From Paenibacillus mesophilus (GTDB lineage Bacteria > Bacillota > Bacilli > Paenibacillales > NBRC-103111), in assembly GCF_005938385.1 (NCBI RefSeq), contig NZ_VCRA01000015.1:62001-126000 (forward strand): a stretch of 64,000 nucleotides of DNA, in the 5' to 3' direction. A model generated the notes under the pieces. The model saw only the letters and a program-made list of their open reading frames with translations, had not been told where the DNA came from and did no database searches. The position numbers were made by a program, and so were the translations under genes. Of this stretch, positions 26,368 through 34,142 are shown piece after piece. The number at the start of each line of letters is the position of its first letter. Position 1 is the first letter of the stretch.

Positions 26368-27245
26368 GACGCCGCCTCCAATCGTTTCCTCATCCAGATC
26401 ATAAACAAAGTCAGCCCCATGACGAGCAGGAAGAACAGGACGAGCAGCGACGAAGCCATGCCCAGCTTGAAGTATTGGAACCCGAGCACGTAACCGTACA
26501 GGTTCAGCGTCTCGGATGCGAAGTTCGGTCCGCCCTGGGTGGTCGCATAGATGATGTCGAACGTCTTCAGCACGTCGATCAGCCGCAGCATGGCGGCGAC
26601 CAGAATCGTCGGTCTTAACAGCGGAAGCGTGATGTTCGTAAACTTCTGCCATGCGTTCGCGCCGTCCACGTCAGCCGCTTCGTAAGGATCGCTCGGCAGC
26701 GTCGAGATGCCCGCCATGACGATGAGGGAAATCATCGGCGTCCATTCCCAGACGTCCACAATAATAAGCGAAGGGATGACCTGGCTAGTCGAAGCGAGCC
26801 ACAGCAGCGGCTCGAACCCGAGCGACTTCAGCATCATGTTGGCCACGCCGATCGTCGGCTCGTAGATGAGCATCCATACGAGACCCATCGCGACCGGAGT
26901 CGCCACCATCGGCAGCAGAAACACCGTCTTGACTATATTTTTGCCGCGGAACTGCCGTGCCAGCAGCACCGCGATCGCGACACCGAGAACGACCTCGGCT
27001 GCAAGGGCCACAATCGTGAAGTAAAACGTCGCCCCTACCGCATGCCAGAAACGGCCGTCCTGCAACAGCGCCGCGTAATTGGCCAAGCCGACCCATTTCG
27101 GCGGCGTCGTAGCGGACATGCTCCACTCGAAGAAGCTGATCCGCACGGTATAGATGATCGGGAACAGCATCATGATCAGCACGAACAACACCGCGGGAAG
27201 CGTATAAATCCATTTCAAATTTCGATCAAACCAGCTGTACTGCAT
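26364..27245 (-). CDS. Carbohydrate ABC transporter permease, MalF type
   Basis: The 293-residue membrane protein has six helices and the EAA loop EAADVDGANAWQKFTNITLP. The ATG at 27245 is preferred, with GAGGG about 10 nt upstream; a GTG at 27257 touches that site. It is the second gene of a binding protein-permease-permease-kinase-regulator operon. A long hairpin separates it from the binding-protein gene, as often seen where the binding protein must be made in excess. Confidence 0.92.
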   Translation of the reverse strand: MQYSWFDRNLKWIYTLPAVLFVLIMMLFPIIYTVRISFFEWSMSATTPPKWVGLANYAALLQDGRFWHAVGATFYFTIVALAAEVVLGVAIAVLLARQFRGKNIVKTVFLLPMVATPVAMGLVWMLIYEPTIGVANMMLKSLGFEPLLWLASTSQVIPSLIIVDVWEWTPMISLIVMAGISTLPSDPYEAADVDGANAWQKFTNITLPLLRPTILVAAMLRLIDVLKTFDIIYATTQGGPNFASETLNLYGYVLGFQYFKLGMASSLLVLFFLLVMGLTLFMIWMRKRLEAAS

Positions 27246-27278
27246 CGAAGTTTTCACCCTCTTCTAAAGAACGAATGG

Positions 27279-27327
27279 ATGATGGTGGACAAAGGCCAGC
27301 CATCGCATGACCTTTCTCCACCATCAT
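27279..27327 (-). terminator. Intercistronic hairpin between binding protein and permease
   Basis: Arms at 27279-27295 and 27311-27327 pair over 17 positions with one C-C mismatch around a 15-nt loop. No T-run follows on the minus strand. It is therefore more likely an mRNA-stabilising or partial attenuation hairpin than a full terminator. Confidence 0.6.
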
Positions 27328-27393
27328 TTCGGTACTATTGCCATTCCACAAAGCCCCGGTCGTCAGTCAGGGCGGTAATTCCGTTAAAGTTCG

Positions 27394-28737
27394 TTATTTC
27401 GACTTGTCTTTATCGACGATCGCCTGGAGCGCCGCGTTCGCCTTGTTCGCGGTATCCTGGATGTTCGTCTGTCCGGCCATAACCTGCTGGACGATCTCGC
27501 CGACCGCATCGCGCGCTTCACCGACGCTGATCACTACCGGACGGTCGTGGTCGACACCGACCTTGGCGCTTTCTTTAATGATCGGTACTAGCTCGGCCGG
27601 GAAGCCTGTCGTACCTTCCGGCTTGTCCCATACCGACGCGCGCGCGCCCGGGTTGCCTGCTTGCTGCGTCTTCAACACGATTTCTTTGCTGGAAGCCCAT
27701 TTGATAAATTCCCAAGCCGCATCTTTGTTGGCGGCCTTCGAGTTCATCGCGAGCCCCCATGACGTAATGCTGTACGGCTTCGAGCCGGCTTTGCCGCCCG
27801 GGAACATGGCGAACCCGACTTGATCGGCTACCTTCGATTTTTCTTTATCCGTTACGTTTTTATACAAGGAGTTGGCATCCGTCAAGAAGGCGACTTTCCC
27901 TTGGGCGAAAATGCCGAACGCTTGCGGCCACGACATGTTGAGCACTCCCGGAGGACCGAAATCTTTAAGCAGCGTGCCGTAAGTGGTGAAAGCCTTGACC
28001 GCTTCCGGCGTATTGATCGTCGCCTTGTCGCCGCTCATAAAATCCGCGCCTTCGGAATAAAGGAACGAGGATACCTGCGTTACAAGAGGGGAACGCTGTC
28101 CGCGCGCTACGAATCCGTACATTTCCTTGGAAGGATCATGCAGCTTCTTCACGGCTGCCGTCAATTCGTCCATCGTCTTCGGCACCTCGATGCCGGCATT
28201 TTTCAGCAAATCTTTACGGTAATACAAAATTTCCTGCTCCGTGATGATCGGGATGCCCGCCAGTTTGCCGTCCACTGTAACCGAGCCGACCGACGATTTG
28301 GAGAAATCGGCGAAGTCGTAGCCGGCGTCTTTTTTCGAATATTCATCCAGAGGGTGTACCCAGCCGTTTTTGTAGAACAGCTTCCCTTCCTGCAGCGGAC
28401 GGTACATGAATACGTCGGGAGTCGCGGAACCCGCCGTAAACTGAACGGTAAGCTTCTGGGTAAGCTGATCCTCGAAGAAGCTTTGCACGTTCACCTTCAA
28501 GCCCGTCGCCGCTTCAAATTCGGGAAGGAGCGGCTTGATCGCATCGCCCCACGGATGGTTCGCCGTAACGAGCGTAATGCTTTTTCCTTCGAACGGCTTC
28601 GCGCCGGCTCCCGCTCCTCCTCCTTGCGTCGTTCCTCCGGCGTTATTTTTGGCGCCTCCTGCACATCCGGTAACCAAAGCCGCCGTCAATACGGCGGCAA
28701 TGCCGGAACCGATCCAACGTTTCGATGTATGGTTCAT
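27394..28737 (-). CDS. Sugar-binding lipoprotein of an ABC transporter
   Basis: The 447-residue protein has a lipoprotein signal ending LVTGC and a Gly/Thr-rich linker. Its family 1 binding fold includes ITLVTANHPWGDAIKPLL, LAGIPIITEQEILYYRKDLL and WEFIKWASSKE. It is the first gene of the operon with two permeases, a sensor kinase and a response regulator. The ATG at 28737 is preceded by GGAGGG at 5 nt. The ligand is unknown. The neighbouring galactonate and beta-galactosidase genes hint at a galactose-containing glycan, but this is only context. Confidence 0.92.
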   Translation of the reverse strand: MNHTSKRWIGSGIAAVLTAALVTGCAGGAKNNAGGTTQGGGAGAGAKPFEGKSITLVTANHPWGDAIKPLLPEFEAATGLKVNVQSFFEDQLTQKLTVQFTAGSATPDVFMYRPLQEGKLFYKNGWVHPLDEYSKKDAGYDFADFSKSSVGSVTVDGKLAGIPIITEQEILYYRKDLLKNAGIEVPKTMDELTAAVKKLHDPSKEMYGFVARGQRSPLVTQVSSFLYSEGADFMSGDKATINTPEAVKAFTTYGTLLKDFGPPGVLNMSWPQAFGIFAQGKVAFLTDANSLYKNVTDKEKSKVADQVGFAMFPGGKAGSKPYSITSWGLAMNSKAANKDAAWEFIKWASSKEIVLKTQQAGNPGARASVWDKPEGTTGFPAELVPIIKESAKVGVDHDRPVVISVGEARDAVGEIVQQVMAGQTNIQDTANKANAALQAIVDKDKSK

Positions 28738-28892
28738 GTTGACCCTCCAGTAATGTAATAATCGACCCACTTTCAGATTACCCGAACTTATTTTCTCAAT
28801 ATATAACTAATACTAAACATCGATAACAACACTTTAAGCATTTGTAACGGATGCAAAACGTGCCAGTTCGGAACGCGACATCTTTTTGGGCG

Positions 28893-28918
28893 AAAAAAAG
28901 AAGCCCGATAAGGGCTTC
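28893..28918 (-). terminator. Terminator of the DHDPS-family gene
   Basis: Arms GAAGCCC and GGGCTTC close on a 5-nt loop and are followed by a T-run on the minus strand. It lies 29 nt after the stop codon. Confidence 0.75.
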
Positions 28919-28946
28919 AGAGCAGGTATATAAATATATGAAAGCT

Positions 28947-29897
28947 TTATTGTCCCACGGAAATCGTACCTTTCCCGCTGTTAAGCAGCAACGATCGGAT
29001 CGTTTCGGTCAGCTGCTCCAGCTGCCCAACCTCGATACGATGGTTTACTTTCAGCCCGCTGTCGTCCTTGACCCGGCTTACGGTCGTGATCGGCAAGCCG
29101 AGCTGCTGCAGATGGTATTTGGCGTTGACCGGGTAGTATTGCAGCTCGATCAGGGAAGCCACACCCAAGTAAGCTTGCAGCCTCTCTGCAGCGGCTTCAT
29201 CGTTTTTCCATTGCTCGGTAAGCTGTACGTACAAGTCCGGATGGAAATTCGCCATCACGCCGCTGAAGCCGGCCGCGCCCAGCTTCAAAGAAGCGAGCAG
29301 GCTGGAAGAATTGGCGTTGAACAGCTTAAGCGCGCTTCCGGCTACTGCATCGATCTTCGCTTTCATCTGCTGCAAATCGCAGCAAGTGTCCTTCAAAAAC
29401 GTAAACCTGCCCGTATCCGCACACCATTTCAACAATTCCGGAGACAGCAGCCTTTTGTACGGATAAGGACATTCGTATATGCCGAGCGGCACGTCCGGTA
29501 TGGCGTCCAGCAGCCTGCGCGCGGCGTTCTTCCAAACCTCCTCGTCCTCTTCCTCCTTGGCCAGCCGGTTGCTGATCAAGACAACCGCGTCCACTCCGGT
29601 AGCCGCAATCCGCTTCAGCTCATCGACTTGATCTTCATAATCGTCGGAGACATGGCCCGATGCGATCACTTGAACACGCCCCGCCGCTTTCTCCTTAACG
29701 AAGCGGGCGATGCTTACTCGTTCCTCCAAAGACAGCTTGAACATCTCGCTGGATTGGCAGACGGCGAACAAACCGTGAACGCCCCGTCCGATGTACCATT
29801 CCACGAGCTGCCCCAAAGCAGCATAATCGACCTCGCCCTCCGCGGTAAACGGAGTAATCATTGTCGGCCATACGCCGTCCTTAATCGAATGATTCAT
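28947..29897 (-). CDS. Dihydrodipicolinate synthase / N-acetylneuraminate lyase superfamily aldolase
   Basis: The 316-residue class I aldolase has the DHDPS fold. The Schiff-base lysine is in FTFLKDTCCD and the conserved tyrosine in GIYECPYPYKR; the N-terminal VWPTMITPFTAEGEVDY is typical. Such enzymes cleave or form keto-sugar acids; the substrate is undetermined. GAGGAA stands 6 nt before the ATG at 29897. The gene lies downstream of two copies of the GTTCTT/AAGAAC operator and next to an IclR gene, facing a sialidase-fold gene, which suggests a sialic-acid-like or sugar-acid pathway. Confidence 0.85.
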   Translation of the reverse strand: MNHSIKDGVWPTMITPFTAEGEVDYAALGQLVEWYIGRGVHGLFAVCQSSEMFKLSLEERVSIARFVKEKAAGRVQVIASGHVSDDYEDQVDELKRIAATGVDAVVLISNRLAKEEEDEEVWKNAARRLLDAIPDVPLGIYECPYPYKRLLSPELLKWCADTGRFTFLKDTCCDLQQMKAKIDAVAGSALKLFNANSSSLLASLKLGAAGFSGVMANFHPDLYVQLTEQWKNDEAAAERLQAYLGVASLIELQYYPVNAKYHLQQLGLPITTVSRVKDDSGLKVNHRIEVGQLEQLTETIRSLLLNSGKGTISVGQ

Positions 29898-29948
29898 AAT
29901 TCGTTCCTCGATTCTCCAAATGATCGTCGCTAATAGTTCTGCGATAAT

Positions 29949-30014
29949 GAACATTGTTCTTCTATTCTAGTAAAAAAATATGCAACTACTGTTCTTATAT
30001 AAAGAACAATGTTC
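29949..30014. promoter_or_regulatory. IclR operator candidates before the aldolase gene
   Basis: GAACATTGTTCTT at 29949-29961 and GTTCTTATATAAAGAACAAT at 29991-30010 (followed by GTTC) are palindromic. The second matches the site at 31012-31037 in both half-sites and spacing. They lie in the gap between the aldolase and IclR genes. Confidence 0.6.
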
Positions 30015-30088
30015 CATATCATTTACATTTATTTTATTACATCGTTCGTGCCATTACAACACTTTTTTGGAATCGCCGGCTTCGGCTC

Positions 30089-30841
30089 TTATACTTTTCC
30101 TTCGATCGATTGCACGATTCCTATAAGCTTCAGCGCATAATCCCGAATTTTGTCGTCATCGAACCGCAAGGAAGGTCCGGATACGCTGATGCCTGCGACC
30201 ACTTGCTTCTTCTTGTTCAAGATCGGCATGCCGACGCATTTGATCCCGTATTCATGCTCCATGTTGTCGATCGAGTAGCCGCGGGAGCGGATCGCCGCCA
30301 GCTCCGCAAGCAGCGCTTCCGGTTCGGTAATCGTCTGGTCCGTATATTTCTTCATTCCTTTGGCGAATACCGCGTTCGTCACCTCGGCCGGCAAGAAGGC
30401 GAGCATTGCCTTCCCGATACCCGTACAATAGAGCGGGGCCTTGACGCCGAGCATCGATCGGGTCGACAGCTGATTTTTGGGCGAAGACGAATCCAGATAA
30501 ATAACTTCGCTTTCGTTCGGCATGCCCAGATAAACCGTCTCGTTCGTATAGTCGGCCAGCTCCTGCATATAAGGAAGCATCGTTCTTCGAATGTTCATAT
30601 TGCTCGAGATGACGTTCCCGAGCTCCAATATTTTGACGCCGAGCCGGTATTTCTCGTTCTCCGGATTTTGTTCCAGATAGCCTGCTTTCACGAACGTGTC
30701 GACAATGTTGTGGACGTTGCTTTTGTACAGTCCGAGATGCTCGCTGATTTCGGTAATGCCGAGTTCCGGACTTTGGATGGTAAAGCAGTCCATAATGCGC
30801 AGCGCTTTATATAAAGATTTTACTTTTATTTCTTCAGCCAT
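30089..30841 (-). CDS. IclR family transcriptional regulator
   Basis: The 250-residue protein has an N-terminal winged helix (IMDCFTIQSPELGITEISEH, SNVHNIVDTFVKAGYLEQ) and a C-terminal IclR effector domain (CTGIGKAMLAFLP, GYSIDNMEHEYGIKCVGMPI, VAGISVSGPS). The ATG at 30841 follows GAGG at 8 nt. It lies between the aldolase and sialidase-fold genes. The same operator motif stands upstream of both, so it very probably controls both. Confidence 0.92.
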   Translation of the reverse strand: MAEEIKVKSLYKALRIMDCFTIQSPELGITEISEHLGLYKSNVHNIVDTFVKAGYLEQNPENEKYRLGVKILELGNVISSNMNIRRTMLPYMQELADYTNETVYLGMPNESEVIYLDSSSPKNQLSTRSMLGVKAPLYCTGIGKAMLAFLPAEVTNAVFAKGMKKYTDQTITEPEALLAELAAIRSRGYSIDNMEHEYGIKCVGMPILNKKKQVVAGISVSGPSLRFDDDKIRDYALKLIGIVQSIEGKV

Positions 30842-31011
30842 CGTACCGACCTCTTTATTCATAATTTGGAAAATCGAGAAACGCCGTTCCGCGATCGGAT
30901 ACTCCGTTCTTCATCCCCTATTAGCTTTATCTTATCGCATTTCCGGGCGTTCCGCAAAAAAAAGTATTGATAACTGCCGGACCATCCCTTATTCTGAAAC
31001 TAGATTATTAT

Positions 31012-31037
31012 GAACATAGTTCTTTAATGAAGAACAA
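31012..31037. promoter_or_regulatory. IclR operator candidate before the sialidase-fold gene
   Basis: The site starts GAACATAGTTCTT and continues TAATG then AAGAACAAT. It matches the arrangement GTTCTT, five bases, AAGAACAAT seen at 29991-30010. It stands 21 nt before the start codon, a position suited to repression. Confidence 0.6.
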
Positions 31038-31057
31038 TCTGCTCTTTCGAAGGGAGA

Positions 31058-32527
31058 ATGTTGAACTTGAATCTAGCAACCCGAACGAAGTGGAACCAGA
31101 ACGACCCGAGACAGCTGTTCCAAGCCGCAAATGCAGACAGCATCTGCAGCTCCGTCCATATTACGCGCCTTGCCCCCGGTGACGGAATTTTGACAGCAGA
31201 CTGGAAAGACTATGATGCGGAGGAAGCGAAGCAGAGAGAATATGTCCTGCAATACCGGCTGCGCGACCAGACGGAATCGGTGCGGGTTTCGTTAAGCGCT
31301 TCCGCAGGCAGTATTACGATATCCGGTCTTGACAACGGGTCGGACTATGAAGTTGTCGTGGAAGGCATCGATCCGCAGAAACGCTCGGAGCCTGTACTCA
31401 GCCCGACCCGATTGTTCCGTCCGGGTCAAGTTCCGGGTAACGTCATCAATTACATTCATCCCGAAGATTACACGTACGGCTTCTCCGGCCGTTCGCCCGC
31501 GAGCCCGTCCATCGTCCGTCTTCCCAATGGGGATCTGCTCGCTTCCCACGATATATATTGGGGATTGGCCGGCCAAAATACGAGCCCGATCTTCCGCTCC
31601 AAAGACGAAGGCGCCACTTGGGAATTCGTAACGTTCTTATACCCGTGCTTCTGGGGAAAGCTGTTCCTGCACCGCGACCGGCTGTATATGTTGGCAACAA
31701 GCACGGAATACGGCGCGCTGCTGATCGGCCGTTCGGACGACGGCGGGGAGACGTGGAGCGAGCCGACCGTTCTGATCGAAGCGGGCAGCCGGGAAACCGG
31801 AGGACCGCATAAAGCGCCGATGCCGGTGATCGAGTACAAAGGCCGACTGTGGACCGGTATCGATTACGGATCATGGACGACAGGCTCCCATGCGTCGGGT
31901 CTCGTCTCCGTCCCGGCCGACGCCGATTTGCTGGACGCGTCGAGCTGGACTATCATGCCGTTCCTGCCCTACAGCCAAGAATGGCCGGGAACGTCGGTCG
32001 GACCCAACAAGGCCGGCCTGCTGGAAGGAAATGCGGTCGTTAAACCAGACGGCACTCTCGTAAACCTGCTCCGGTACCAGACGAACGGCTGCACGCCGAG
32101 CTATGGACGAGCCATTATGCTGGCCGCGGATGCGGATCGTCCGGCAGAGCCGCTCGTTTTCCATAAGGTGATCGATTTTTACGGCAACCTGTCCAAATTT
32201 ACGATCTTTCACGATCCCGTTTCGTCGAAATATTGGTCGCTCGTCAATCGGGTTGGAAATCCGAACACCGCCGGGCAAAGAAACATATTGACTCTCGTCA
32301 ACTCCGACGATCTTGAGAACTGGCATATCGTCAAAGACGTTCTCGACTACGACAGCAACGGCTGGCCGGAAGACTTCAAGAAGGTCGGCTTCCAATACGT
32401 CGATTGGATGTTCAGCGGCGACGACATTTATGTCGCCTCCCGGACGGCTATTAACGGCGCGCACAATTTCCATAACGCCAACTATTTGACCTTCCACCGG
32501 ATCGACAATTTCAGGACGTTGGCCTAG
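31058..32527 (+). CDS. Sialidase-fold (BNR-repeat) protein with N-terminal FnIII-like domain
   Basis: The 489-residue protein has an N-terminal fibronectin type III-like region (about residues 35-120). A beta-propeller follows with Asp-box motifs SPIFRSKDEGATWEF and GRSDDGGETWSEP. Sialidases and related exo-glycosidases share this fold, but the full set of sialidase arginines is not evident to me, so the activity is open. No signal peptide is seen, which suggests a cytoplasmic role on an imported oligosaccharide. AAGGGAG lies very close to the ATG at 31058; the next codon, TTG at 31061, is an alternative start. Regulation by the adjacent IclR protein is likely. Confidence 0.8.
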   Translation: MLNLNLATRTKWNQNDPRQLFQAANADSICSSVHITRLAPGDGILTADWKDYDAEEAKQREYVLQYRLRDQTESVRVSLSASAGSITISGLDNGSDYEVVVEGIDPQKRSEPVLSPTRLFRPGQVPGNVINYIHPEDYTYGFSGRSPASPSIVRLPNGDLLASHDIYWGLAGQNTSPIFRSKDEGATWEFVTFLYPCFWGKLFLHRDRLYMLATSTEYGALLIGRSDDGGETWSEPTVLIEAGSRETGGPHKAPMPVIEYKGRLWTGIDYGSWTTGSHASGLVSVPADADLLDASSWTIMPFLPYSQEWPGTSVGPNKAGLLEGNAVVKPDGTLVNLLRYQTNGCTPSYGRAIMLAADADRPAEPLVFHKVIDFYGNLSKFTIFHDPVSSKYWSLVNRVGNPNTAGQRNILTLVNSDDLENWHIVKDVLDYDSNGWPEDFKKVGFQYVDWMFSGDDIYVASRTAINGAHNFHNANYLTFHRIDNFRTLA

Positions 32528-32565
32528 TCCCCGCTTTCCTCTGGCTGCGAAAAGCTGCAAAGAAA

Positions 32566-32599
32566 ACCGTCCGGGAGAAACGCCCGGACGGTCCTTTTG
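32566..32599 (+). terminator. Terminator of the sialidase-fold gene
   Basis: Arms ACCGTCCGGG and CCCGGACGGT close on a 7-nt loop and are followed by CCTTTTGTG. It lies 39 nt after the stop codon. Confidence 0.75.
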
Positions 32600-32903
32600 T
32601 GTGCGTACCCATATGTTGGCGCTGGCCAAACGATTGGAAAACCATCATCACTTCAACAACAACTCTTGCATGGGAATCCGGCGCAGCGCTGCTCAAAAAC
32701 TTAAATTCAATTCGTTTTACATCATCCGAAAGAAGTCCTCTTCCTCTGCAGGGAGGGGATGAATTTCGGTTAGGCGAAGCCTAAATGAATTTTTTTGTCG
32801 AGATCCCTCGTGTTTTCTCTTGTAACATTTTCTATAATTGGGTGGAGTATTCGTGGTGAATAGGGTATAATGGGAATATATGTTCTCGTTTGGAGGGATG
32901 CAT

Positions 32904-33992
32904 GTGCAAATGACCTTTCAGTTTCGCCTTGATCCGACTCCCGAACAGGAACAACTCATGAATCGAACGCTGGAATTGTGCCGGAAGCTGTACAATAGGG
33001 CTAAGGAACAACGCGAGACCGCCTACAAGCAGGAAGGCAAAACCATCACCTACGCCATGCAGCAGAAGGAACTGCCTGCCTTCAAGAAGGAGTTTCCCGA
33101 ATACAAGAACGTTCATTCGCAGGTACTGCAGGACGGTTTGCAGCGTTTGGATGATGCGTATCAGCGTTTCTTTCGCGGTGAAGCCGGGTACCCCCGCTAC
33201 AAGTCGGCTGACCGATACATTTCCTTTACCTACCCACAACCCGGTGCAGTTGAAAAGACGTTTGCCAAACCAGGGTATGTCTATCTTTCCAAAATCGGCG
33301 TTGTCAAAATGAAGGCCCACCGTCCCTTTGATCCTGCGAACGTGACGCAAATCAATGTGAAACGGTATGTGGACAGCTGGATGGTCAATATCAGCGTGAA
33401 AGTGTCTGATGCGGAAGCGGCGCAAACGGCGGAATCCGCTGTGGGCATTGATGTCGGACTGAACACGTTTGCGGCGCTGTCCGATGAAACGAAGGTGGAC
33501 AATCCCCGGTATTTACGCAAAGCGGAGAAGCGGCTGAAACGGAAGCAGCAACTCCTTTCCCGCAAGCAACCTGCTTCCCGCAATCGGAAGAAGGCCAAAC
33601 TTAAGGTCGCAAAAGCCCACCGGAAAGTCGCGCGGCAGCGAAAAGACTTTTTGCACAAACAATCGTACCGCATCGTCCGTGACCATGATCTGATCGCGGT
33701 GGAAGAGTTGAAGGTCAGGAACATGGTCCGCAACCGCCGCTTGGCCAAAAGCATTTCGGATGCCGGATGGAGACGATTTATCACTTACCTGTGTTACAAA
33801 GCCAAAAGACAAGGGAAACGATTCGCTCAAGTGCCTGCCCACGGCACATCGCAAACTTGTCTGTGCGGCGCGCCTGTGCCGAAGACATTATCCATCCGGA
33901 TCCATGAATGCGAGTCGTGCGGACTGATTCAGGATAGAGACATCGTCTCGGCCAAGGTCATCTTGCAGCGGGCCTTGGACATACCAGCTTGA
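32904..33992 (+). CDS. tnpB: TnpB, RNA-guided endonuclease of IS200/IS605-group elements
   Basis: The 362-residue protein has an N-terminal helix-turn-helix region, the OrfB_IS605 core and a C-terminal zinc finger. RuvC-type residues are seen in GIDVGLNT (D183), VEELKV (E267 or E268) and QDRD near the end. The finger has CLCG and CESCG, with C-x-C where most relatives have C-x-x-C, and the usual NAA after DRD reads VSA. TnpB proteins cut DNA guided by an omega-RNA from the element's right end. GTG at 32904 is chosen because GGAGGG stands 6 nt upstream. All key acidic residues are present, so it may be active. Confidence 0.92.
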   Translation: MQMTFQFRLDPTPEQEQLMNRTLELCRKLYNRAKEQRETAYKQEGKTITYAMQQKELPAFKKEFPEYKNVHSQVLQDGLQRLDDAYQRFFRGEAGYPRYKSADRYISFTYPQPGAVEKTFAKPGYVYLSKIGVVKMKAHRPFDPANVTQINVKRYVDSWMVNISVKVSDAEAAQTAESAVGIDVGLNTFAALSDETKVDNPRYLRKAEKRLKRKQQLLSRKQPASRNRKKAKLKVAKAHRKVARQRKDFLHKQSYRIVRDHDLIAVEELKVRNMVRNRRLAKSISDAGWRRFITYLCYKAKRQGKRFAQVPAHGTSQTCLCGAPVPKTLSIRIHECESCGLIQDRDIVSAKVILQRALDIPA

Positions 33993-34142
33993 TGGACCGA
34001 ACACCGTAGGGAGGGTTGCCCCCGAACGGGATGCGGAAAGCATCGAACGCTTGTGGAGATCATGTAAGACCTTTCTTCAAGGAAAGGCAGAGATCGTTGA
34101 AACAAGAAGCCCCCGCCTCTTCAGGCGGTGGGAGGCATTCAC
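33993..34142 (+). ncRNA. Probable omega-RNA scaffold / right end of the tnpB element
   Basis: The 150 nt after the tnpB stop carry the features of right-end guide RNAs of this group: several short hairpins (TGCGGAAAGCA; CTTTCTTCAAGGAAAG) and then GTTGAAACAAGAAGC and the terminal GC hairpin. In known TnpB systems the guide is the sequence just past the right end, here starting near 34142 (CTAAAAGTCCAGTCAC). The boundary and function are inferred by family resemblance. Confidence 0.6.

Larger units (their letters stand above)
32730..34142 (+). mobile_element. IS200/IS605-group element carrying only tnpB
   Basis: The unit contains tnpB but no Y1 transposase gene (tnpA). The right end at 34111-34141 has the CCCCGCC...GGCGGTGGG hairpin then CATTCAC, typical of this group. 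On the left, a short hairpin TTAGGC-GAA-GCCTAA at 32770-32784 and the run GGGAGGGGATGAATTTCGG resemble ends of such elements. The exact left edge is uncertain, and part of 32730-32790 could be the remnant right end of a second copy. It lies between the sialidase-fold gene and the beta-helix gene. Confidence 0.7.
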
